Below are positions 52,676 through 60,789 of a stretch of 64,000 bases of DNA, one piece after another. Numbering within the stretch: position 1 is the first letter of the stretch; each line of letters begins with the position of its first letter. The position numbers and the translations under genes were made by a program. Source of the DNA: Acinetobacter haemolyticus CIP 64.3 = MTCC 9819 (GTDB lineage Bacteria; Pseudomonadota; Gammaproteobacteria; Pseudomonadales; Moraxellaceae); NCBI RefSeq assembly GCF_000369065.1, contig NZ_KB849799.1:431522-495521 (forward strand). Reading direction: 5' to 3'. The notes beneath the pieces are model-generated. The model was not told the DNA's origin. It saw only the letters and a program-made list of their open reading frames with translations, and did not search any database.

Positions 52676-52778
52676 AATAAGGGCTGAATCTTCAGCCCTT
52701 ATTTTAGCTTTCTGCTCAAACAAAGCATAGCTTTGTTCTTGCGCTAGGGAAAAGCCTTTCGGCTTTTCTTAATCCTAG
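52676..52778 (-). terminator. Three tandem hairpins downstream of acnB
   Basis: From the acnB stop outward on the minus strand: GAAAAGCC/GGCTTTTC with TTTC loop (52749-52768), extended by CTAGG/CCTAG; AACAAAGC/GCTTTGTT (52719-52737); and AATAAGGGCTGAA/TTCAGCCCTTATT, 13 bp with a 2-base loop (52676-52703), followed by a T tract on the minus strand. The last is the terminator proper. Confidence 0.8.
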
Positions 52779-52782
52779 CTCA

Positions 52783-55422
52783 TTAAGTCAATTGAGCAGC
52801 TTGGATTTTCTTAGTATCAACTTGATCAGCTTCTTTTGTATATTCGCTCATCTTGTCGAAGTTTAAGTATTTGTAGATGTCAGCAGAAGCGCTGTCAATT
52901 TGCGACGCATACTGTTGATATTCTTCTGGGCTTGGTAATTTACCAAGAACAGCAGCTACAGATGCAAGCTCAGCAGAAGCTAAGTAAACGTTTGCACCTT
53001 GACCTAAACGGTTCGGGAAGTTACGAGTAGAAGTCGATACACATGTTGTGTTCGGTGCTACACGTGCTTGGTTACCCATACACAATGAACAACCTGGCAT
53101 CTCTGTACGCGCACCAGCACGACCATAGATGTTGTACATGCCTTCTTCCATCAATTGATGCTCGTCCATACGCGTTGGTGGAGCCAACCATAAACGAGTA
53201 GATAATGAACCACTTGGTACTTTATCTAACAATTGACCCGCTGCACGGAAGTGACCGATGTTGGTCATACAAGAACCGATGAATACTTCATCAATTTTGT
53301 CACCTTGAACGTCAGAAAGAAGTTTTGCATCATCTGGATCGTTCGGGCAGCAAAGAATAGGTTCTTTGATATCAGCAAGATCGATTTCATATACTTTCGT
53401 ATATTCAGCATCAGCATCAGCTTTTAACAAGCTTGGGTTATCTAACCACTTCTGCATGTTTTCAGCACGACGAGCAAGTGTACGAGCATCGCCATAACCT
53501 TCAGCGATCATCCACTTCAACATGGTGATGTTAGAACGTAGGTATTCAGCAACTTTCTCTTCAGAAAGCGTGATAGAACAACCAGCAGCAGAACGTTCAG
53601 CAGATGCATCAGAAAGTTCGAATGCTTGCTCAACAGTCAAGTCATTTTCCATTTCTGTTAAATCGATCTCAAGGATACGACCAGAGAAGATGTTTTTCTT
53701 ACCTTTCTTCTCTACAGTTAAGTCACCCGCTTGAATCGCGTAGTAAGGAATCGCATGCACAAGGTCACGTAAAGTGATACCAGGCTGCATTTTACCTTTG
53801 AACTTAACAAGTACAGACTCAGGCATATCCAGTGGCATAACACCAGTAGCTGCTGCGAATGCAACAAGACCTGAACCCGCTGGGAATGAAATACCGATTG
53901 GGAAACGAGTATGTGAGTCACCACCAGTACCTACTGTATCTGGAAGTAACATACGGTTTAACCAAGAGTGGATAATACCGTCACCAGGACGTAAAGATAC
54001 ACCACCACGGTTCATGATGAAGTCAGGTAATGTATGGTGAGTTGTTACGTCAACTGGTTTTGGATACGCAGCTGTGTGACAGAAAGACTGCATCACTAGA
54101 TCAGATGAGAAGCCCAAGCACGCTAAGTCTTTTAACTCGTCACGAGTCATAGGACCAGTTGTATCTTGAGAACCAACAGTCGTCATCTTAGGTTCACAGT
54201 AAGTTCCTGGACGGATACCTTGACCTTCAGGAAGACCACATGCACGACCTACCATCTTCTGAGCTTGAGTGAAGCCTTTGCCAGTGTCAGCAGGTTGTAC
54301 TGGCGTACGGAATAAAGTAGAAGGCTCAAGACCTAATTCTTCACGCGCTTTCGCAGTCAAACCACGACCAATGATCAAGTTAATACGACCACCAGCACGT
54401 ACTTCGTCTAGAAGTACAGGTGTTTTAAGTTCAGATTCAGCGATTTGAGCGCCGTCTTTGAACGCTGTAACTTTTGCTGCAGTGTGATCAATTTTCAATA
54501 CAACTTCGTCGCCCATGTTCATGTTGGCAACGTCGATTTCTACAGGTAATGCACCTGCATCTTCCATTGTATTGAAGAAAATTGGAGCGATCTTAGAACC
54601 TAAGCACACACCACCATCTTTTTTGTTTGGAATGTGTGGAAGTTCGTCACCGAAGAACCAAAGTACAGAGTTAGTTGCAGATTTACGAGAAGAACCTGTA
54701 CCAACCACGTCACCCACGTAAGCAACTTGGTTGCCTTTCGCGATCAATTCTTTGATTTGGCTTAATGGACCAACTTCACCTGGTTTTTCAGGATTGATAC
54801 CATCACGTTCGTTTTTCAACATTGCGTTAGCGTGTAACGGAATATCTGGACGGCTCCAAGCATCCTGCGCTGGAGACAAGTCATCAGTATTAGTCTCACC
54901 TGTTACTTTGAACACAGTGATTTTGATTTCTTCCGGAACGTCTGGACGGCTTGTGAACCATTCAGCATCAGCCCATGATTGTAATACTGCTTTTGCATTT
55001 ACATTGCCAGCTTTTGCTTTATCAGCAACATCATGGAAGGCATCAAATACAAGAAGTGTTTTCTTCAACGCTTCAGCAGCTAATTCTGCAAGTTCAGCAT
55101 TGTCTAAAAGTTCAACTAGCGGTGCTACGTTATAACCACCAAGCATCGTACCAAGTAAGTATACGGCACGCTCTTTAGTTACAAGTGGAGAGGTCGCTTC
55201 GCCTTTTGCAATCGCAGCTAAGAAAGCAGCTTTTACATAAGCAGCTTGGTCAACACCAGCTGGAACACGGTTTTCAAGCAAGTCAACTAAATATGCTTCT
55301 TCACCTGCTGGTGGGTTTTTTAATAATGCGACTAGTTCAGCAGTTTGAGCATCATCAAGTGGCTTCGGTGGGACTCCGAGTGCGGCACGTTCTTCAACGT
55401 GTTGGCGGTAAGCTTCTAGCAC
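52783..55422 (-). CDS. acnB: Aconitate hydratase B
   Basis: Citrate/isocitrate isomerase of the TCA cycle, cytosolic, with a 4Fe-4S cluster. Length (879 aa) and order fit the AcnB type: N-terminal HEAT-like domain (about 1-160), swivel domain, then the Fe-S core, with cysteines in FLGSCMTNIGHFRA and CSLCMGNQARV and the TNTRDL-like region GGDSHTRFPIGISFPAGSG. AcnB also acts as an apo-protein regulator that binds mRNA in iron limitation. It is monocistronic on the minus strand with tandem hairpins at its 3' end. Confidence 0.97.
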   Translation of the reverse strand: MLEAYRQHVEERAALGVPPKPLDDAQTAELVALLKNPPAGEEAYLVDLLENRVPAGVDQAAYVKAAFLAAIAKGEATSPLVTKERAVYLLGTMLGGYNVAPLVELLDNAELAELAAEALKKTLLVFDAFHDVADKAKAGNVNAKAVLQSWADAEWFTSRPDVPEEIKITVFKVTGETNTDDLSPAQDAWSRPDIPLHANAMLKNERDGINPEKPGEVGPLSQIKELIAKGNQVAYVGDVVGTGSSRKSATNSVLWFFGDELPHIPNKKDGGVCLGSKIAPIFFNTMEDAGALPVEIDVANMNMGDEVVLKIDHTAAKVTAFKDGAQIAESELKTPVLLDEVRAGGRINLIIGRGLTAKAREELGLEPSTLFRTPVQPADTGKGFTQAQKMVGRACGLPEGQGIRPGTYCEPKMTTVGSQDTTGPMTRDELKDLACLGFSSDLVMQSFCHTAAYPKPVDVTTHHTLPDFIMNRGGVSLRPGDGIIHSWLNRMLLPDTVGTGGDSHTRFPIGISFPAGSGLVAFAAATGVMPLDMPESVLVKFKGKMQPGITLRDLVHAIPYYAIQAGDLTVEKKGKKNIFSGRILEIDLTEMENDLTVEQAFELSDASAERSAAGCSITLSEEKVAEYLRSNITMLKWMIAEGYGDARTLARRAENMQKWLDNPSLLKADADAEYTKVYEIDLADIKEPILCCPNDPDDAKLLSDVQGDKIDEVFIGSCMTNIGHFRAAGQLLDKVPSGSLSTRLWLAPPTRMDEHQLMEEGMYNIYGRAGARTEMPGCSLCMGNQARVAPNTTCVSTSTRNFPNRLGQGANVYLASAELASVAAVLGKLPSPEEYQQYASQIDSASADIYKYLNFDKMSEYTKEADQVDTKKIQAAQLT

Positions 55423-55643
55423 AGTGTTATTCCTCTTCTTTAAAAAATTACTTGTAAGTTCCAGCTTTCTACAAGCTTTACAAGTAATGTGGACAGCAAA
55501 ATTTTACTAGACTTCGCAATAAAAGTTAATGCAACTGCCGTATATCTACGTGATGACCATTATTTTATAGCGAAATGTTGCACCCTTTTAAATACCGCTT
55601 TGGTATTAGATCAAAGTCCAGTAAAACAATAAATTAGACCCAT

Positions 55644-55671
55644 AAAAAAAGACAACTGGTGTTGTCTTTTC
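55644..55671 (-). terminator. Terminator of the small lipoprotein gene
   Basis: AAAGACAAC pairs with GTTGTCTTT around TGGT; seven T residues follow on the minus strand. Confidence 0.85.
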
Positions 55672-55681
55672 GGTGAACACA

Positions 55682-56047
55682 TTAAAATGATTTATAGTTT
55701 GGAAGCTCATCGTGTGGTGTCGCTAAACACTGCTCTGTGAACTTTTGCTTCATTTCATCACGAATTGCACTCGGATCAGACTTCAATTGATCGACTGGTA
55801 TCTCATACACTTCATCTATGATCTGCAAGATGAATTTATGAATGGTTTTATCTTCAATTTTTCCCGCATGTTCTATTGCTTGCTGTTTCTCAATTGCATT
55901 TTGACGATCTAATGTAATCGAACGCGCGGCATTACCTACACTAACACAAAAACCATGCCATTTCTCTTCTGGCGTTAATGGCTTTTTGTCTGCACATCCA
56001 ACCAAGACCAAACCTATTGCAATCAACAAAACTTTTTTCATCATCAT
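55682..56047 (-). CDS. Small lipoprotein (121 aa)
   Basis: Not recognised. The N-terminus MMMKKVLLIAIGLVLVGCADKKPLTPEEKWHGFC has a clear lipobox (LVGC). Three ATG codons in a row at 56041-56047 make the start uncertain. A helical, charged region (RSITLDRQNAIEKQQAIEHAGKI) follows, and one Cys pair (FCVSVGN near the start and QCLATP near the end) may form a disulfide. It lies between acnB and tamB on the same strand with its own terminator. Confidence 0.6.
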   Translation of the reverse strand: MMMKKVLLIAIGLVLVGCADKKPLTPEEKWHGFCVSVGNAARSITLDRQNAIEKQQAIEHAGKIEDKTIHKFILQIIDEVYEIPVDQLKSDPSAIRDEMKQKFTEQCLATPHDELPNYKSF

Positions 56048-56193
56048 ACTGCGGTTAATTTGATGCACACATCATACTCAAAGCGAGTTATTTTGCAAAA
56101 TGAACGATTTAAAATATCGCTCATGGTAATAAAAACATACAAATTACTAGGGCATATTTACGTTTCACAGATGCTTGTGAAAGTCTCTAATAT

Positions 56194-56227
56194 AAAAAAC
56201 CTGCTTTATTGACTAAAACAGGTTTTT
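56194..56227 (-). terminator. Terminator of tamAB
   Basis: AAAAACCTG pairs with CAGGTTTTT; the T tract follows on the minus strand, directly past the tamB stop. Confidence 0.75.
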
Positions 56228-56234
56228 ATTAAAG

Positions 56235-59200
56235 TTAGAATCGCCAGTTGTAGAAAACGTCAATTGCCCGCTCTAATGATTGACTCGCTTCCAAATATAA
56301 ACGGCGATTCATCTGGTAACGTAATGTCAATTTATTCACAGGTGTGAAGACACCAACACCATAACGAATAAACAGATCAGGTGTGATGTAGCCTGTTAAA
56401 CTCACCTGTGTATCATCACCTGTTCCTTGAGCATCAAGTGCTAAACCACTTAATCCAAAAGTTCGCCCAATCTGATTGGTTAATGCACGTGTGCCACCCA
56501 AGCCCATACTAATACCTGCCGCAGCAATCGTATTATTAACATCAGATTTAAATCCTTCGGTATTACTTAAACCACTACCACCTTCATTGATGCGACCCGT
56601 TAATAAAGCATTGAGTGCTTCTTGTTCAGATAAACCTGCATCATTATAAATTTGCACGTTTGGTACAGTCGCTGTACCCGCGACACGCACCCCCACCATA
56701 CTGCCTTGCACTGACTTATTGGCATCGATATCAAGCGTCGGGTTTGCAAGTGGTCCGTTAAAACGTGCAATCGCGCGATTCAGATCTAGGCTTTGACCAT
56801 AGGCTTCAATTTTAACTTTCTGACTGACACCTATTGCACCATTAGCACGCATAGCCGTTTCTAAACCACGTTGTGACAAATGTAATCGGCCCACCAAAGG
56901 AATGTTACTTTCAAAACCTTGGAAAATAACTTGATTCCCCAACGTGACTGTCATGTCAGCTCGAATATCCCACGGCTTTGCTGCTCTTAAGGTCGCAAGT
57001 AAATCTTGGCCTTGATGCACCACACGCACATCTGGAGAGACATTGACCACAGTCGCCGAGCTTTCAGGCATTGATATACGTGCACGAGGTACATCAATCG
57101 TTCCTCTCAAACTTAAACGCTGATCAAATGGGTAAACATCTAAGCTCAAGTCAGGTTGCACAATCGCAGTGATCATTGGTGCTTGACGAACCAACAAATT
57201 ATCGCCTTTTAAGGTTAAAGATAAATGAGGATTATCTTTCCAATCAAAGCGGCCTTTTATTCGCCCTACACCTTGACCACTATTAAATGCTCCATCAATA
57301 CTTGCAGTATCTTGTCGGATGGATGAATAAAGCTGCATATTGGTGAGATTGACAGGAAGCGAAATCATACTAATCGCCCCATTCTTCAAACGCATTTCAC
57401 CTGTAAATTGAGGCTGTGTTAGTGTGCCGTTGATTTTTCCAGCCAATGCTAAAGTTCCAGCCATCGAACGTACATCTTTGATAAACGGTTTAAAGACTTT
57501 AAGCTGAACATCATCAAAAGCAATCTCCCCACGCATCGGCATACCCGTTTGGAATGGATCGATTACAACATTCGCATAGCCCGTACCAATATCAGGAGTT
57601 TTCATATCCACACGGAATAACAGACCGTCACTGATACTTTTAGCAATCAGGCTTAACTCATCATACGTTACTGTCGTTGCTGGATCTTGAGGGTCTTCGG
57701 CTGCTAACCCAATTTCACCTTTGCGCGTTACTAAACGTGAATCTAACTTAGGTCGAGTGCCTTTTGCCCATGATGCTTTTGCATAGCCATTCAACTGACC
57801 TGTAACTGCAATACCTTCTGGCATAAATGCCGCAAAGTCTTTTAAATCAAGATCCTTGGTAACAAATGAAAAATTGCCTTTTTCTGGACTAATTCTGGCA
57901 GGTTGATCTAAACATAATTGACTCTCAGCACTTTGCCAACAATGTTGCCCAACATATAATTCTGTCCGTGCGGTAGTGTATATCACAGGTGTATTTTGAT
58001 TTTGTACCAAACTCACACGACGTGAACTAAATTTACCTTTTTGGATTTGTCCAAGCCAATCATTATTCTGATTAAAGCCACCCGCGAGCTGAACATAGAA
58101 ATTAGTACGTGCATTTTTTGTTTCAAGTTTTAATAAATGCGCTCTGCGTGTGCCTGTTAAATTCAGGGTCGCATTTTCTAACTCTCGTTTACCGCTTCGC
58201 AACTGGTCTATAGTTGCGGTTAACTTTGTTGGTGTTGTTTCAGAAGTCGGCAACTGACCTTGAATACGCAAAGATTTAACGCTCGCCAAATCATTAAAAG
58301 CGAAACCATCGACTACAAGATTTGCAGTTGCGCTCAAACGTGGTTGGGACTGAACATTTAAGCTGCCATAAGCACGCCCGCGCAATCCTGGATACAATTC
58401 ATATAAAGCAGGAGCATTCACTTTAAAGCGTAAGCTTTGCGCATTACCCGTCGCTTGCAACTGATTCTGACCATAAGCAAAAAATAAATCATTGGCTTCA
58501 AATTGTTGTGGTAAGAAACCTGTTTGATTCGAATCCAGTAATAAAGACAAGTTGCCACGACCACGTACCGGTCTATTGTTTAAAAAACCTGCCGCATTGA
58601 GCTGACGAATATCAATACGTTTAACTTTATCAGACCAAACACCCTGAGTTTTAACATGTCCAGAGACTTCACCTTTTAAACTTGAAACAAAGTACTGCGG
58701 TTTAAAACGAACGAGAGATGTCTCTATATTCCAGCCTATCTTATCTTGTAAATCAACAGTGCCTGTAGCAAACAGTTTTCCAGCTACGCCATCATGCTTT
58801 AATTCATTAATCTTTATATTGGTTGGTGTACCTGCGATATTAATTTTTAGTAAACCATTCCCTTGATTTAAAGCATTTAAAGAACCATCGTAATCAACTG
58901 CGAAACTTTTAAAGCCACCGCCAGCTTGAACATCATCAAACATCAATGCGGTAGTTGCCTTGCCTTGCAATACGACTGTTTCTTTTTGATTTGCTTGAGC
59001 CAACTGCCCTTGCAAATCAATTCGTTCAAATTGAATAATTTGCTGATTTGGTTTGGCAAAACCAGAAGCAAGTATTTCACCATTTAATAGATTGACAGGT
59101 GCAGCCAGAGCAACCGTTTGTGGATTAAAATCTTTGGCTTTAAGTTGAGCTTGCCAAGCCAACTGCTGTTTATCTGTTGGAAGCTTAACCTTTGCCTGAC

Positions 59201-60743
59201 CATCTAGGCGACCTTTCTCAGCAACATAACTAAAGTTTTCAACATTGAGTAGGCTACCTTTTAAATCAATATGCGCATCGTATTTACCAGCAGGTAAAAG
59301 CCCTTGTTCATGTGGACGTACCGTAGTCGCTACATAAATATCTTGTTGATCATCTTTTAAAGTGATATTAGTATGCCCTTCAGCACTACTTAACCACCCG
59401 ATATAAGGAACTGCACGATCTATACCTTGCCAAGCAACATCTAATAGCATCGGTTCGGGTTGATTATTCTTCTGCTCCGATTGATTCAATTTTACTTGCC
59501 ATGTTTCGTATTTATCAAACGCAAGTTGCGCATTGACTGACATACCATTTTTCAACATACCCGTTGAACTAATGTTTGCATCCAAACTTGGCGGCAGAAA
59601 GTCTTGCGCAATCTGTGGCAAAGTTTCATCTTTTGCATTTAAGCGATCTAAACGTCCTTTTAAATCCCATGAGACATGATCTTTCCAATTGACTAGACCC
59701 TTCAAACTGACAGAACCACCCATCAACTGACCATTGAAGTCCTGAATGTTGAGTTGATCCGTCAAATCCGTTTCCATCAGCGCATTATATTTACCCTCAG
59801 GAATCTGTTCGCCTTTCAAATCAGTATCTAAACTCAAAACGAGTTTTTCTATATTTCCTTTGAATCTTGCAATACCATCTTTCGCAAAAAGTTTCTGTTC
59901 TTTTAAAATTGGCAAATGATAATTTCTAAAAAACAATTCACCTTGCATCGGCACTTGATCCCGCACCGGATGAAGCACAGCCCACCCAGTGAGCAAATCT
60001 GGAGTCAGTGTCGCTACACCAGCTCTCAAAGTGTCTAGGCTACCTGTCGCTACCACTTTAATTGTTTCAATATCAATACTATTTAGTGCAGGAATTATCA
60101 GATCCGCTTTAGCATTTAATGGATACTTGCCACTAAAATCAATTTGACCAGTTGCATCTTTAACTGCCAAATACCCCATATCCATACGGGAATCTTTAAA
60201 TTTAAGTTTAGTCTCTGACCAAAGTGCATCTTTTAGATATATATCATCAAAATTGATTTTTGCAGTCGCAGTTTGAATTTCCAAATGATCTAAGGATGCC
60301 TCATCAATACGCAAAATAAATGGCAGCTTGATCGGGTCAAATCCAAAGGGTTCACCAGATGGTGGTTTCTTGTTAATAATTTTGAGATTGGCTACATCAG
60401 CATGACTTAAATGTATTTCTTTCTTTAAAATTGCTCTCCAACCTAAAGAAACATCGGCACGGTCTAAGGAAACATCAACTGCCTCTAACTGCACTAAAAC
60501 ATTTTTGAGAATAATGCCTCTTAATAAATTACCGCTTTCATACTCATAATGAATGATTTTTTGGGTTTGCAAAACACGATCTAAGAGGAAACGACTTCCT
60601 TTATCGGTTGACATCATCACAAGTAAAGAGCTGACCAATAACAGAAGGATGATCAACACCATCAGCAAAATACTCCGAAGAATACGCCGTTCCCGTTTTG
60701 GACCTGTTGAAGGTGTTTGTTGCTGCTCTACTTCTTCCGTCAT
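56235..60743 (-). CDS. tamB: TamB, translocation and assembly module inner-membrane subunit
   Basis: Large bridging protein spanning from the inner membrane to the outer-membrane partner TamA. The 1502 aa start with a short cytosolic stretch and one transmembrane segment (about 22-45, ILLMVLIILLLLVSSLLVM), followed by repeated beta-strand domains of the TamB/AsmA/DUF490 kind, with a C-terminal DUF490 domain (about 1150-1500) ending in RRLYLEASQSLERAIDVFYNWRF. Function: assembly of outer-membrane proteins and, in recent work on the family, phospholipid transport between membranes. 46 bases downstream of tamA, so co-transcribed. Confidence 0.93.
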   Translation of the reverse strand: MTEEVEQQQTPSTGPKRERRILRSILLMVLIILLLLVSSLLVMMSTDKGSRFLLDRVLQTQKIIHYEYESGNLLRGIILKNVLVQLEAVDVSLDRADVSLGWRAILKKEIHLSHADVANLKIINKKPPSGEPFGFDPIKLPFILRIDEASLDHLEIQTATAKINFDDIYLKDALWSETKLKFKDSRMDMGYLAVKDATGQIDFSGKYPLNAKADLIIPALNSIDIETIKVVATGSLDTLRAGVATLTPDLLTGWAVLHPVRDQVPMQGELFFRNYHLPILKEQKLFAKDGIARFKGNIEKLVLSLDTDLKGEQIPEGKYNALMETDLTDQLNIQDFNGQLMGGSVSLKGLVNWKDHVSWDLKGRLDRLNAKDETLPQIAQDFLPPSLDANISSTGMLKNGMSVNAQLAFDKYETWQVKLNQSEQKNNQPEPMLLDVAWQGIDRAVPYIGWLSSAEGHTNITLKDDQQDIYVATTVRPHEQGLLPAGKYDAHIDLKGSLLNVENFSYVAEKGRLDGQAKVKLPTDKQQLAWQAQLKAKDFNPQTVALAAPVNLLNGEILASGFAKPNQQIIQFERIDLQGQLAQANQKETVVLQGKATTALMFDDVQAGGGFKSFAVDYDGSLNALNQGNGLLKINIAGTPTNIKINELKHDGVAGKLFATGTVDLQDKIGWNIETSLVRFKPQYFVSSLKGEVSGHVKTQGVWSDKVKRIDIRQLNAAGFLNNRPVRGRGNLSLLLDSNQTGFLPQQFEANDLFFAYGQNQLQATGNAQSLRFKVNAPALYELYPGLRGRAYGSLNVQSQPRLSATANLVVDGFAFNDLASVKSLRIQGQLPTSETTPTKLTATIDQLRSGKRELENATLNLTGTRRAHLLKLETKNARTNFYVQLAGGFNQNNDWLGQIQKGKFSSRRVSLVQNQNTPVIYTTARTELYVGQHCWQSAESQLCLDQPARISPEKGNFSFVTKDLDLKDFAAFMPEGIAVTGQLNGYAKASWAKGTRPKLDSRLVTRKGEIGLAAEDPQDPATTVTYDELSLIAKSISDGLLFRVDMKTPDIGTGYANVVIDPFQTGMPMRGEIAFDDVQLKVFKPFIKDVRSMAGTLALAGKINGTLTQPQFTGEMRLKNGAISMISLPVNLTNMQLYSSIRQDTASIDGAFNSGQGVGRIKGRFDWKDNPHLSLTLKGDNLLVRQAPMITAIVQPDLSLDVYPFDQRLSLRGTIDVPRARISMPESSATVVNVSPDVRVVHQGQDLLATLRAAKPWDIRADMTVTLGNQVIFQGFESNIPLVGRLHLSQRGLETAMRANGAIGVSQKVKIEAYGQSLDLNRAIARFNGPLANPTLDIDANKSVQGSMVGVRVAGTATVPNVQIYNDAGLSEQEALNALLTGRINEGGSGLSNTEGFKSDVNNTIAAAGISMGLGGTRALTNQIGRTFGLSGLALDAQGTGDDTQVSLTGYITPDLFIRYGVGVFTPVNKLTLRYQMNRRLYLEASQSLERAIDVFYNWRF

Positions 60744-60789
60744 AATTAACCCGAAATCATTTCCCCAGTAAAAGGGCTATTAAAAAATT

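Noticed and set aside
52667..52723. N-terminal extension of the hypothetical gene near acnB to a TTG at 52723
   Set aside because: It would place a perfect 13-bp terminator hairpin inside the coding region and begins at a TTG.
54731..55135. Plus-strand frame opposite acnB
   Set aside because: Antisense to a strongly conserved gene with a Ser/Leu/Ala-rich composition typical of shadows.
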